Source: Rhodospirillales bacterium | GTDB lineage: Bacteria > Pseudomonadota > Alphaproteobacteria > Acetobacterales > Acetobacteraceae | Length of the DNA stretch: 45,248 bases | Direction of reading: 5' to 3' | Assembly (NCBI GenBank): GCA_017304945.1 | Contig: JAFKLG010000094.1 | Location: forward strand, 1 to 45,248 | In this document: positions 32,131 through 42,137 of the stretch, one piece after another | Numbering within the stretch: position 1 is the first letter of the stretch | Layout of the letters: each line of letters begins with the position of its first letter | Translations under genes and position numbers: made by a program | The notes under the pieces: model-generated | Database searches by the model: none | What the model was told of the DNA's origin: nothing | The model's input: the letters and a program-made list of their open reading frames with translations, nothing else

Positions 32131-35100
32131 GCCGGCACCGCCGCGCGACGGCCGGTACGAGCCTTGCCGGCCGCGACCGAACGCTGTCCCGCCTTTCCGG
32201 CCCGGCCGGACTTGGCTGGCTTGACCGTCCGTTCCGTCACGTCGAGATCGCCTTTCATGCGCGCCGAGGCTCCGTTTCGCTGCATTGCATCCGGCAACAC
32301 GGCACGGATCGGGCGAGCGAGCAAGGTCTGCACGGTGCGATGCACCAGCGCCGGCTCGAGCTGCGTCAGACATGCGAGATTGCGCGGGCAGTCGGCGGCA
32401 TTGGCGAAATAGCAGGGACTGCAGCTCATGTTCCGGCGGATCGCCACCGAACGCTCCCCGATCGGGGCCCATTCTGTCGCATCGACCACACCGGAATGAA
32501 TGCCGACGGTCGGCACGCCTATCGCTCCCGCGATATGCTTCGGCCCGCTGTCGTTGCCGACATAGACCGCACAGGCGAGCAGCACCCGCGGCAGGGCGGC
32601 GAGCGTGGTCTGCCCCGCCAGGCTGCCGACGCGTTCCGGCCGCAGCACGCGCGCCTGGATCTCCTTCGAGACCGCCTCGTCATCCGGCCCGCCGACCAGC
32701 AGCACGTTCACGCCGTCGCGTTCCACCAGCAGGTCGATCAGTGCGGCGAAGTGTTCGGCCGGCCATTGCTTGGTGATATTGCCGGCTCCGGCATGCACCG
32801 CGACGACCGGCCGATCGAACAGCGGCCGCACCGACTCCGGAAGCTCCGCGGGATCCGTCGCGGGAAGCTGCGGCTGGATCAGGCGGCGGTCGGGATTGCT
32901 CGCGTTACCGACGGCTTCGACCAGCGCGAGCAGATCGTCCACCACATGGTTGCGCTTGCGCTGCAGCGACTTGTCGCCGTCCCATTCCAGCGCGATGTCG
33001 AGGAACGGAAACTGCCCGACATGGTCGAAGCCCGCGAGGTATCGCGCGCCGGTGTAGCGCAGGACGTCCCTGGTGGAGGCGTGCTTGCGCAGGTCAATCG
33101 CGAGGTCGAACCGGTATGGCGCGAGCTCCGCCTGCAATGCCAGGAAGTCGTCGCGCGTGAGGTCGCGCTCCCCCAGTTGCGAGCGCGCGTGGAAGAACTC
33201 GAACGGGATCAGCCGGTCGATGCTGGGCTCGATGGACAGGAACGCCTGCGATGCGCGGCCCGCCAGCACGGTGATTTCGGCCTGCGGGAACAGCGCCTTC
33301 AGGCGGCGGATGGGCGGCAACGCGGTGACGAAGTCGCCGATATGGTCGAGCTTGACGACGAGCAGGCGCTTCACATCCTCGCGGCGGAACAGCGGGTGAC
33401 CGGCACTCTGCACCTGCACCGGCTCATCGTCGGGCCGCACGTCGTCGGCATGGCGGAAGAGCATGGGCGAGTAGAACGGATCCCCCGCGGCGAACGAGGT
33501 TCGCCACTGCGCCGAGAACTGCGACACGTCGAACACGTCCTGCAGCTTGTCCCGGCTGGCCAGTTCGTGGTGGACCAGCGTTGCATAGGGGGTGAACACG
33601 GTCGACAGGCCCGCCCGATGCGCGCGCAGGCAGAAATCGAGGTCGTTGTTGATGACCGAGTGCAGCTCGTCGAAGCGCCCGATCCGCTCGAACACCTCGC
33701 GCCGTACGAGCATGCAGGCGCCGGTTACCGCGATGACGTTTCGCTGGGTCAGGGCCAAGCCGAAATAGCCGGGCTCGTCGCGCGCCGCGAAGCGGAAGGC
33801 GTGACGGCCGATGCCGCCGCCCAGAAACATGCCCGCGTGCTGAACCTTGCCATCGGGATAGAGGAGCTGCGGGCCGACGATGCCGACCTCCGCGCGCGCC
33901 GCGTGCTCGAGCAAGGCGTCGAGCCAGTCGTCCTGGATGATCTCGATGTCGTCGTTGAGGAACAACAGGAACTCGCCGTCGCACGCGGCAGCGGCCATGT
34001 TGTTGAAGCGGGACCAGTTGAACGCCTCGGGGATTTCAACGACCTGGTCGGCGTTCTGCTGTAGCCAGACCTTCCAGCCGTTCTCGCTGTCCGGGATGTT
34101 GTCGATGCAGACCGTCTCGTAGTTCCGGTAGCGGGTCCGCTCCCGCAGCGTGTTGAGGCAGGTCTCGATATGACCCTTGGCCGCGCAGGTCGGGATGATG
34201 ATCGACACCTTCCCGCTGACCGGCGCGGTGCGCTTCAGGCGCCACGTGCCCTGCCCCCATCCAGGCAGCACCTCGGCCGGCGTGCCACGACGGGCCGCAG
34301 CGCGCGTCAGGGCGGCTGCTTCCAGCGGGGCCGGGTCGAGTTCCGCGTCCCCACGCAGGGCGAGCAGCTTCGGGACGTGATGGATGCCGGTGGCGCGTTC
34401 GGTCGCCTGCAGCACGAGGTCGTACTCTCCGGCCTCCGCAAGGCTGCGCGGCGTTGCGCCGATATCGCGCAGCAGGGCGGAGGCGACAAACCAGGGACGG
34501 CCGACATAGTTGGTCGAAAGCAACAGGTCCGGTGACCAGTCGGGCTTGAAGAACGGTTCCCGCTCGCCGCTGGCCGGGCTCCGACGGGCTTCGTCCGCGT
34601 AGACGAGGTCCGCCTGCGGATTCAGCGCGGCGGCGAGGGCGATTTCCCCCAGGGCGTCTGCCCCCAGCTCGTCGCCGGCACAGAGCAATCCGGTGAGGGC
34701 GCGCCCTTCGCTGGCGGCAACCAGCGACGCATCCCAGCCTGGTTCGTCCGCCGCGACCACCGCGATCCGCGCCGCGAGGTCCGCCTCCGACCCAGCCAGC
34801 AGGTCACGCACCCCGGCGGCTTCGGGCGCTTGCGCCAGGATGGTCGCCTGCCAGTCCGGATAGGCTTGGCGGCGCAACGACTCGAGGGTGCGGAGCAGCG
34901 GGGCAGAATCGGCGGCAGATGGGTGGCGGACGATCAGGTGCAGCCGGGGGCGACAGCCGAGGTCGCCCAGCACGCGCTCGACGAGGTCGGTCTCGGCACG
35001 CGGCACCCGACGCCGGACCGTGGCGTTCTCATCGGTGTCGTCTGTCTTCTTCACCGTCAGGTCGAAGGAGACGACGTGCTCTTGCCCGTCCTTGGCGCGC

Positions 35101-36797
35101 ACGGTGAGCTGCACCGTGTGCGGACCGTTCTTCAGCACCCGCGGCGGGCAATGGAACGCGTAGCCGCTGCGCAGCGCATCCTGCCATTCGGGGAAGGCGA
35201 GCCCGACATCCTGGCGCGCCAGCCCGTAATGCGCGTGGCCCAGCCGGGTGCCGTCCAGCGCGACCTCGATCGCCTCCACGCCCGCGCGTGCCAGCACCCA
35301 GCCCTCGATCGTCAGCCGCCCGGAGATCGGATCCGTTACGACTCCGTTCCGCACGCTCGGGCTGTCGAGTTCGAAGCGGAAGACCTGCGGGTCCGCTCCC
35401 GCTTCCCCGGCGGCAGGCATGGCCTCCGCGGGTTCGGAAGGCCCGACCGAGATGACGAAGTCTTCCTGGTGGGTGTCGTCGAGCCCGTTGCGGACGACGA
35501 TGCGCAGCGTGTGCTCGCCCTCGTCGAGTTCCGGCAGTTTGTGGGTGAACCGATAGCCGGCATAGCGGGCCATCGGGATGGTCGCGAATTCCTCCCCGAC
35601 ATCGGGCCGGGGATGGCCGATTTCGGCCTGCCCGATCGACACGCCGTCCATCAGGACGTCGATCTGCGCGATGCCGACGGCGGACACTGCCCAGCCGTTG
35701 ACGTGCAGCACCCGGCCGCGTCCGACCACCGCCTCGTCGCAATAGGCCCTGATGGCGCGCCGCGGGTCGGCGGTTGCCTCGGCGGCCTCGGGCGAGGTCG
35801 CATCGGCATCCCCGGCCGCCAGCAGGTAGCCGGCATCCATCCGAAAGACCTGCGGCGGGGGCGCTTCGCGCGCGGGCGCCTCCACCGGTTCGGGCGGACG
35901 CAGCCGCTCCAGCGGCACCACGACGTCACAGGCGAAACCGCCCAGGCAGATCGCCTGGATCCGCACCGCGCCGGCCTGGCGTTCCACGGGTCCCAGCGGG
36001 GCGGTCAGGGTGAACCCGGCGCCACGCGACCCCGGATGCTGCGGGTAGACCGCCCCGACATCCCCCCGCTCCAACCCGAGCTTGGCGCTGCCGACGCGGA
36101 GGTCGGCGGCAAAGGCCTGGATGGTGACGATCCGGGTCATCGACACCGCCCAACCCTGGACGGTGAGGGTGCCCGCGAGATCGATCGCGGCGCGCTCGAC
36201 GAACATGATGACGTGCGGCAGCAGGCCGGCGGCGGCGCCGGGCGGTGTGAGCGGCCCCGCGACGACGTGGCCGGGCGGCGCCCCGGTCGGATCAACCATG
36301 ATCCCGAACCGGACCAGGTGTTCCCGCGCGTCGACGGTGCGGGCGAGCAGGGCGCAGCGGAGCACGCCGGCCTCCGTCTCTCCCGGCAGCGGCATGCTGA
36401 ACTGGAAGGTTCGCTGCGGCGCCATCGAACCGTCCGGAAGCCGCGCCAGCGCGCGCCCGTCGGCCTCCCCGAACTGCATCCGGCTGACCGGCACGTCATC
36501 CCGCAGCAGAACGAGTTCTTCGAGCGCCTCCCCGGCGACACGACCACGGACGGTCAGGTCGAGGCGATCGTTCATGAACCCGCCGGAGACCACCGGCTCG
36601 AGATCGAGCAGCACCTGCGGCTCTGGTGCCGGGGGAGCCGAGGGCTTGGCGGCAGCGGGAGGAGGAGGCGATTTGGCGGTGGCCCGCCGGCCGGTTGCTG
36701 CCGAAGCGATCCGGCCGGCCTTCTTCGCCGGCAGCTTGCGCGAGCGACCCGTCATCCGGCGGTCCGCGGCGCCGCGACACCGCAGCGAGGGAGGCAT
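32127..36797 (-). CDS. Giant repeat / GT2 / GT2 / GT9 glycosyltransferase fusion
   Basis: A 1556-residue protein. A basic, Pro/Ala-rich start is followed by a degenerate and three clear beta-rich modules with G-W cores: VQGWAVS (about 209), VNGWAVS (361) and IEGWVLA (494). A first GT2-like domain (about 610-830) has YADEARR and FFKPDWSPDLLLSTNY. The second GT2 domain (about 858-1130) has KVSIIIPTC and the D-X-D-like FLNDDIEI. A GT9 domain (about 1137-1515) has LLVVKLDHIGDFVTALPP and GNDSGPKHIAGAIGVPTVGIHSG, as in ADP-heptose:LPS heptosyltransferases. The C-terminus is Lys/Arg-rich. It has no signal or membrane helix and probably acts at the inner face. The start could be 36797 or 36755; neither has a good ribosome site. 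cysQ overlaps its end by 4 bases. Confidence 0.88.
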   Translation of the reverse strand: MPPSLRCRGAADRRMTGRSRKLPAKKAGRIASAATGRRATAKSPPPPAAAKPSAPPAPEPQVLLDLEPVVSGGFMNDRLDLTVRGRVAGEALEELVLLRDDVPVSRMQFGEADGRALARLPDGSMAPQRTFQFSMPLPGETEAGVLRCALLARTVDAREHLVRFGIMVDPTGAPPGHVVAGPLTPPGAAAGLLPHVIMFVERAAIDLAGTLTVQGWAVSMTRIVTIQAFAADLRVGSAKLGLERGDVGAVYPQHPGSRGAGFTLTAPLGPVERQAGAVRIQAICLGGFACDVVVPLERLRPPEPVEAPAREAPPPQVFRMDAGYLLAAGDADATSPEAAEATADPRRAIRAYCDEAVVGRGRVLHVNGWAVSAVGIAQIDVLMDGVSIGQAEIGHPRPDVGEEFATIPMARYAGYRFTHKLPELDEGEHTLRIVVRNGLDDTHQEDFVISVGPSEPAEAMPAAGEAGADPQVFRFELDSPSVRNGVVTDPISGRLTIEGWVLARAGVEAIEVALDGTRLGHAHYGLARQDVGLAFPEWQDALRSGYAFHCPPRVLKNGPHTVQLTVRAKDGQEHVVSFDLTVKKTDDTDENATVRRRVPRAETDLVERVLGDLGCRPRLHLIVRHPSAADSAPLLRTLESLRRQAYPDWQATILAQAPEAAGVRDLLAGSEADLAARIAVVAADEPGWDASLVAASEGRALTGLLCAGDELGADALGEIALAAALNPQADLVYADEARRSPASGEREPFFKPDWSPDLLLSTNYVGRPWFVASALLRDIGATPRSLAEAGEYDLVLQATERATGIHHVPKLLALRGDAELDPAPLEAAALTRAAARRGTPAEVLPGWGQGTWRLKRTAPVSGKVSIIIPTCAAKGHIETCLNTLRERTRYRNYETVCIDNIPDSENGWKVWLQQNADQVVEIPEAFNWSRFNNMAAAACDGEFLLFLNDDIEIIQDDWLDALLEHAARAEVGIVGPQLLYPDGKVQHAGMFLGGGIGRHAFRFAARDEPGYFGLALTQRNVIAVTGACMLVRREVFERIGRFDELHSVINNDLDFCLRAHRAGLSTVFTPYATLVHHELASRDKLQDVFDVSQFSAQWRTSFAAGDPFYSPMLFRHADDVRPDDEPVQVQSAGHPLFRREDVKRLLVVKLDHIGDFVTALPPIRRLKALFPQAEITVLAGRASQAFLSIEPSIDRLIPFEFFHARSQLGERDLTRDDFLALQAELAPYRFDLAIDLRKHASTRDVLRYTGARYLAGFDHVGQFPFLDIALEWDGDKSLQRKRNHVVDDLLALVEAVGNASNPDRRLIQPQLPATDPAELPESVRPLFDRPVVAVHAGAGNITKQWPAEHFAALIDLLVERDGVNVLLVGGPDDEAVSKEIQARVLRPERVGSLAGQTTLAALPRVLLACAVYVGNDSGPKHIAGAIGVPTVGIHSGVVDATEWAPIGERSVAIRRNMSCSPCYFANAADCPRNLACLTQLEPALVHRTVQTLLARPIRAVLPDAMQRNGASARMKGDLDVTERTVKPAKSGRAGKAGQRSVAAGKARTGRRAAVPA

Positions 36798-36866
36798 GCG
36801 GCGGTCGGACTCATGTCGGCGGTACCTCGGCGTGATCCACGCGCTGGAGGGAAGGAGCGATCCGGC

Positions 36867-37262
36867 TCAAAGCGGGAAAGGCAGACGTCCTTCCCGATAG
36901 CCGTCCCTGTCGAAATGCGCCTGCGCCGAGGCGATGTTGCCGACGCGAACGCTTTCCGCCACGTCGGGGTACTGTTTCAGGTACCACGCCTCTTCCACCT
37001 TCAACGGCCCAGGCAGCCGCCCCTCGAAATACCCGTCATTCACGAAATGATGGCGGCCGGAGGGCAGCACACCTTCCTTCACCGCGCCGCCAATATCCTC
37101 GTAGGCGCGGAGATACCATGTCTCGTCGACCTTCGTGCCCGCAATCATCAGCTTGAGAAGCTTGATAAAATTTTCATAGGAGAGGCTCACGCGGAGCTCC
37201 CCCTTCTCGGTCGTGATGTCGACCGAGCGCCGGATCAGTTCGAAGGGCGGTACGTAGCTCAC
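36867..37262 (-). CDS. Small protein with two YPDVA-type repeats
   Basis: A 131-residue protein with two copies of a roughly 40-residue repeat. Copy 1 is WYLRAYEDIGGAVKEGVL ending HHFVNDGYFEGRLP; copy 2 is WYLKQYPDVAESVRVGNI ending AHFDRDGYREGRLP. The Y-L-X2-Y-P-D-V-A / HF-X3-G-X2-EGR pattern also occurs inside bacterial glycosyltransferases and polysaccharide-associated proteins. No catalytic motif is seen. The GTG at 37262 follows the full GAGGAGGTG ribosome site with a short spacer. It is first on the minus-strand run before the giant transferase, 69 bases away, and may serve as its partner or scaffold; that is inference. Confidence 0.78.
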   Translation of the reverse strand: MSYVPPFELIRRSVDITTEKGELRVSLSYENFIKLLKLMIAGTKVDETWYLRAYEDIGGAVKEGVLPSGRHHFVNDGYFEGRLPGPLKVEEAWYLKQYPDVAESVRVGNIASAQAHFDRDGYREGRLPFPL

Positions 37263-37438
37263 GGCACCTCCTCGATCAACTGCGGGACCCTTGCATCAAG
37301 TTTGCGCGATCAATACCGGGTTCCCGCGCAGGATGGAACATCCAAAGAAGCGCTTTTTGTTGCAGTGCAGCCAACCACGCCCCGTGTTGCTCGGCGACAC
37401 TGCATTCGTGGTAAGCCTCGAGCCGGCGAAGCAGCAGG
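37263..37438. promoter_or_regulatory. Divergent promoter region for glycan genes
   Basis: This 176-base gap separates the minus-strand repeat-protein/glycosyltransferase run from plus-strand hldE, so both promoters should lie in it. It is less GC-rich than the genes and contains TTGCAT, TTTTTG and GATCAATA stretches. I could not fix a convincing -35/-10 pair or operator. Confidence 0.4.
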
Positions 37439-38956
37439 ATGCGCATGCAGAACGTGACCGATCCCGGGGCCGAACTGATCGCGCGGGACATCGAACTCGC
37501 AGCGACGGTACGCCGGTTCCCCGAAGCGACCGTACTGGTGGTGGGAGATCTGATCCTCGACCGTTACGTCACCGGCAGCGTCGCGCGCCTCTCGCCCGAG
37601 GCCCCCATTCCGGTGCTGCGACCGACCGGCGGCCGCAGCACGCTGGGGGGCGCGGCCAACGTCGCGCTGAACGTCGCGACCCTGGGCGGTCAGGCGATCC
37701 TGGTCGGCGTGATCGGTCCCGACCAGGCCGGCGCCGAGATCGAGGCGCTGGTCCGCGGCACCGACCGCATCACCCCCGCGCTGCTGACCGTCGCGAACCG
37801 GCCGACCACCGCGAAGACGCGCTTCATGTCCGGCGCCCACCAGCTCCTGCGCCTCGACGAGGAGACCACCGCGCCACTGCCGCCCGACGCCGCGGACGCC
37901 CTGCTCGCACTCGTCGAGCGCGAGATGGAGCGGGTGAGCGTCGTCATCCTCTCCGACTACGCCAAGGGCGTGCTGTGCGACGGCGTGCTGGACGCGATCC
38001 TGCTGCGCGCCCGCGCCGCCGGGAAGATCGTGATCGCCGACCCGAAGCGGCCCGACTTCTCCGCCTATCGGGGCGCGACGGTGCTGACCCCGAACGAGAA
38101 CGAGGTCCGGGTCGCGACCCATATCGATGCCAGTGACGACACCGATGCCGACCGGGCCGGACGCGCCGCGCTGGAAGCGACCGGCGGCGAGGCCGTGCTG
38201 GTGACGCGGTCCGCCAAGGGGCTGACCCTGGTGCGCCGGGGCGCCGCGCCGCTGCACGTGCCGACCCGCGCGCGCGAGGTGGCGGATGTCTCCGGCGCCG
38301 GGGATACGCTGGTCGCCTCGCTGGCGGTTGCGCTGGGGGCCGGCGCGCCGCTGCCGCAAGCCGCGCTGCTCGCCAACGTCACCGCCGGGATCTCGGTCGG
38401 CAAGCAGGGCACCGCCACGGTCAGCGCGCAGGAACTGCTGGGCGTCCTGCATCTCGAGGACCTGGTCGCGACCGACCGCAAGGTCGCGAGTTGGGAGGAG
38501 GCGCTGGCGCAGGTGGCGTCCTGGCGCGCCCAGGGGCTCCGCGTCGGCTTCGCGAACGGCTGCTTCGACCTGATCCACCCCGGCCATGTGCGCCTGCTGT
38601 CCGAGGCGCGGGCCGCCTGCGACCGGCTCGTGGTCGCGCTGAACAGCGACGCCTCGGTGCAACGGCTCAAGGGGCCGACCCGTCCGGTGCAGAACGAGAC
38701 CGCGCGGGCGACCGTGATGGCCTCTCTCGCGCCGGTCGACCTGGTCGTGCTGTTCGGGGAGGACACGCCGCTCGAGCTGATCCGCACCCTGCGGCCGGAC
38801 GTGCTGGTCAAAGGCGCCGACTACACGATCGACCAGGTGGTGGGCGGCGATCTCGTGCAGGGCTGGGGTGGCCGTGTCGTCCTGGTGAACCTGGCCGAGG
38901 GCCACAGCACCACCGGCACGATCCGGCGGATGACGGCCCCCGCCGCGGCGGAGTAG
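37439..38956 (+). CDS. hldE: Bifunctional heptose kinase/adenylyltransferase HldE
   Basis: A 505-residue bifunctional enzyme of ADP-L-glycero-D-manno-heptose synthesis. The N-terminal ribokinase-fold half phosphorylates D-glycero-D-manno-heptose 7-phosphate at C1; it has VGDLILDRYVTGSVARLSPEAP and the catalytic DVSGAGDT near 282. The C-terminal nucleotidyltransferase half has GFANGCFDLIHPGHVRLL near 367, whose H-X-G-H motif is catalytic, and adds AMP. Length is typical of full HldE. The start is ATG 37439 or 37445; AGGA lies 5 bases before the second. It is followed by a GT92-like gene 7 bases later, and its product fits the GT9 domain encoded divergently. Confidence 0.95.
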   Translation: MRMQNVTDPGAELIARDIELAATVRRFPEATVLVVGDLILDRYVTGSVARLSPEAPIPVLRPTGGRSTLGGAANVALNVATLGGQAILVGVIGPDQAGAEIEALVRGTDRITPALLTVANRPTTAKTRFMSGAHQLLRLDEETTAPLPPDAADALLALVEREMERVSVVILSDYAKGVLCDGVLDAILLRARAAGKIVIADPKRPDFSAYRGATVLTPNENEVRVATHIDASDDTDADRAGRAALEATGGEAVLVTRSAKGLTLVRRGAAPLHVPTRAREVADVSGAGDTLVASLAVALGAGAPLPQAALLANVTAGISVGKQGTATVSAQELLGVLHLEDLVATDRKVASWEEALAQVASWRAQGLRVGFANGCFDLIHPGHVRLLSEARAACDRLVVALNSDASVQRLKGPTRPVQNETARATVMASLAPVDLVVLFGEDTPLELIRTLRPDVLVKGADYTIDQVVGGDLVQGWGGRVVLVNLAEGHSTTGTIRRMTAPAAAE

Positions 38957-38963
38957 TCCCGCG

Positions 38964-39941
38964 GTGCCGCGCCTCGGCGTGTGCGCAATCTTCCGGAACG
39001 AGGCGCAGCACCTGCTCGAATGGCTTGCCTACCACGTCGCCGTCGGCGTCGACCGCTTCGTCCTGTACGACAACCGGAGCACCGATGGCGGGGCCGACCG
39101 CGTGCGCAAGTCGGCCTTCGCGGAGCGCGTCACGCTGGTCGACTGGCCTGACCAGCCCGGGCAATTGTCGGCCTACGCGCATTTCATCACCCACCACGCC
39201 GCGCGGTACGACTGGGTGGCCGCGATCGACATCGACGAGTTCCTGCTGCCGCTCGATGCGCCCTCCGTCCCCGCCATGCTGGAGCGCTATACGGGGTTCT
39301 CAGGCGTGCTGGTGTCCTGGCTGGTGTTCGGGCCCTCCGGCTGGAACCGGCCGCCGCCGGGCCTGGTGATCGAGTCCTACCATCAGCGCGCCGCCGAGGA
39401 CCTGCCGCTGAATCACCACGTCAAGACGATCTATCGCGGCGCCGACGTGCGGGGCGTCACGCAGAACAGCCACGAGTTCGCGCTGTCCGGGCCGGTCTGC
39501 AACACCGCCGCTCGCGCGGTGCCGAACGTCGCCATCCAGCCGGTGCCGTGCCATGTCGGGATGGTGCTGAACCACTATCAGACGCGCTCGCGACAGGAAT
39601 GGACGGCCAAGCTGAAGCGCGGCAGCGCGATGATCGCCTCCGACCAGCCACGCTATCCGCCGGAGCTGATCGACCACTACGTGGATATCTGCCGGACCGA
39701 GGATCGCCGCATCATGCGCTGGCTCCCCGAGGTCCGGCGCCTGCTGCAGGACGGGCCGCCACCGCTGCCGGTGCCGTTCGTGTTCCAGGACCGCTCACGC
39801 GCAGACGCGCCCTGGCACGCGGCGCTGCGCAACCGCGCCGACCCGTTCGCCGCGCCGCAATTGCTGTGCGGACCGGATGGGCGGCCGCGCGCATTCGCCA
39901 CCGAACGCGACGCGCAGGCCGCCTGCGAGACACTGCGCTGA
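38964..39941 (+). CDS. GT92/DUF23-like glycosyltransferase
   Basis: A 325-residue protein of the glycosyltransferase family 92/2-like group. The opening VCAIFRNEAQHLLEWLAYHVAVGVD is the signature N-terminus, VLYDNRSTDGG follows, and AAIDIDEFLLP near residue 92 carries the D-X-D metal and nucleotide-sugar site. The HHVKTIYRG segment and the closing NHYQTRSRQEW are conserved in the group. No membrane helix is visible. The start is GTG at 38964, 7 bases after the hldE stop, with GGAG 10 bases upstream in the hldE end; the pair is a transcription unit. The sugar is unknown. Confidence 0.88.
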   Translation: MPRLGVCAIFRNEAQHLLEWLAYHVAVGVDRFVLYDNRSTDGGADRVRKSAFAERVTLVDWPDQPGQLSAYAHFITHHAARYDWVAAIDIDEFLLPLDAPSVPAMLERYTGFSGVLVSWLVFGPSGWNRPPPGLVIESYHQRAAEDLPLNHHVKTIYRGADVRGVTQNSHEFALSGPVCNTAARAVPNVAIQPVPCHVGMVLNHYQTRSRQEWTAKLKRGSAMIASDQPRYPPELIDHYVDICRTEDRRIMRWLPEVRRLLQDGPPPLPVPFVFQDRSRADAPWHAALRNRADPFAAPQLLCGPDGRPRAFATERDAQAACETLR

Positions 39942-40047
39942 CCGTCTGGTGCAGCCAACCGTGCGGTGGTTCAGCCGCCCAGTGGTCCGATCGTCCGGCA
40001 GTCCGCGCCGATCCGTTCGCGCATCCTGCCCCGCTCGCGCGGCCGGC

Positions 40048-40521
40048 TCAGGGGTCGGTGTTGCGGTTGCGCGTGGCATGCGGATCGAGCCAGCCCATGG
40101 TGGCCCGCGGCTCCGCATCGGTGGTCGGAAGATATGGCATGATGACGAGCATCGGCGTTCCGTCGACGCAATCGAGAAACCGCACGCGCAGGACTGCCGG
40201 GGCGGCGAAGCCCTCGAACGCGACCACCGACAGCCCGATCGGGTTGGGCCGCCACGGGGCACGGGTCGCGAACACGCCCCGGGGGGTCGTGTCGAACGGG
40301 GGCGTGAAGCTGAGCGCCGCCGGTTTGCCCTGGCCCAGCCAATAGAGCAGGACCAGGTGCGAGAACCCCTCGAGGCTCTGCAGCCCCTCCACGAAGGCGG
40401 CGTCGACATGCGCCTCGCAGACCGGGGCCGGATCGGGCTGGCGCCCGTTGCGGGGGCAATCCGCGATACGTGTCCAGGGTGTGCGCAGATGGCCGATCGG
40501 ATGCAGGACGAGGCCGCTCAT
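40048..40521 (-). CDS. trmO: tRNA (t6A37) N6-methyltransferase TrmO (TsaA family)
   Basis: A 157-residue member of the TsaA/YaeB family, which methylates N6-threonylcarbamoyladenosine at position 37 of tRNA-Thr using S-adenosylmethionine. The conserved segments are in order: HPIGHLRTPW, the central GVFATRAPWRPNPIGLS and the LDCVDGTPMLVIMPYLP motif (usually DGTPLLDIKPY). Full-length E. coli TrmO has an extra C-terminal domain; this is the short form. It is monocistronic, convergent with the GT92 gene and divergent from the CoA-transferase genes. The ATG at 40521 has only a weak ribosome site. Confidence 0.9.
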   Translation of the reverse strand: MSGLVLHPIGHLRTPWTRIADCPRNGRQPDPAPVCEAHVDAAFVEGLQSLEGFSHLVLLYWLGQGKPAALSFTPPFDTTPRGVFATRAPWRPNPIGLSVVAFEGFAAPAVLRVRFLDCVDGTPMLVIMPYLPTTDAEPRATMGWLDPHATRNRNTDP

Positions 40522-40628
40522 GCCCGCATGCTACAGAGTCCGTCGCGCGGCGGGAACCGGCCGGACGGTTGACACCGCGCTGACCGTGGCGGTTCATCGC
40601 CGGCAGGAAAACCGACGGTGGGGAGGCA

Positions 40629-41365
<737 letters not shown>

Positions 41366-41369
<4 letters not shown>

Positions 41370-42046
41370 GCGAGACACGGCAGAAGGGCCTCGCCCGCCA
41401 GCAGATGGCGGATCGCGTGGCGCTGGAGTTCCAGGACGGCTGGATCGTCAATCTGGGCGTCGGCATTCCGACCATGTGCTCCAACACCGATATCGGCGAC
41501 CGCGACATCACCTATCACTCGGAGAACGGGGTAATCGGCTATGGCGGCGTGGCCGCGGCCGGGGAGGAGGACCTCAACCTCGTCAATGCCGGCGGCCAGA
41601 ACGTCACGCTGAAGCCGGGCGCGGCGGTGGTGCACCATGCCGACAGTTTCGGGATCATCCGCGGCGGCCACATCGACGTCACGGTGATGGGCGCCTACCA
41701 GGTCTCGATGGGCGGGGATTTCGCGAACTGGAAACTGGCGGGGCAGAAGGGCGGCGGGATCGGCGGCGCCATGGATCTCGCGGCCTGCGCCAAGCGGGTG
41801 TTCATCATCCTCGAACACGTGACGCGCAAGGGCGAGCCCCGGCTGGTGGAGGCCTGCGACCTGCCGGTCACCGCGCGCGGCGTGGTGAAGCTGGTCGCCA
41901 CGAATTACGGGCTGTTCGAGCCGACCGGGTCCGGGTTCCTGCTGCGCGAGATCGCCCCCGGCCTGACGGTGGAGGAGATCCGCGCCAGCACCGCCGGCAC
42001 GCTCACCGTCGCACCGGACCTGCGGCCGGTCAGGCTCGCCGGCTGA
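41366..42046 (+). CDS. CoA transferase subunit B
   Basis: A 226-residue beta subunit holding the catalytic glutamate in ITYHSENGVIGYGG (Glu near residue 51), which forms the enzyme-CoA thioester. VNLGVGIPTMCSN and GGHIDVTVMGAYQVSMGGDFANW are strongly conserved in ScoB/PcaJ. The ATGA overlap with subunit A implies coupled translation and a 1:1 heteromer. The pair resembles SCOT as well as 3-oxoadipate CoA transferase; nothing nearby (no thiolase, no aromatic ring-cleavage gene) decides between them. Confidence 0.93.
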
Positions 42047-42068
42047 CGACCTCCGCCGGCCGCGATCA

Positions 42069-42086
42069 CGCCGGCGCAGGCCGGCG
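42069..42086. terminator. Hairpin between convergent genes
   Basis: CGCCGGC at 42069-42075 pairs with GCCGGCG at 42080-42086 around GCAG. It lies between the CoA-transferase stop (42046) and the oxidoreductase stop (42138). It has no T-run; a role in bidirectional termination is inferred from position. Confidence 0.35.
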
Positions 42087-42137
42087 ATGGTCGCCCAGGC
42101 CGGCCGGGTGCGCCGCGCGTCGTAGCGCCCTGGCGCG

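Noticed and set aside
34830..37457. 875-codon plus-strand frame opposite the giant glycosyltransferase
   Set aside because: It mirrors conserved transferase codons on the other strand and shows no family motif.
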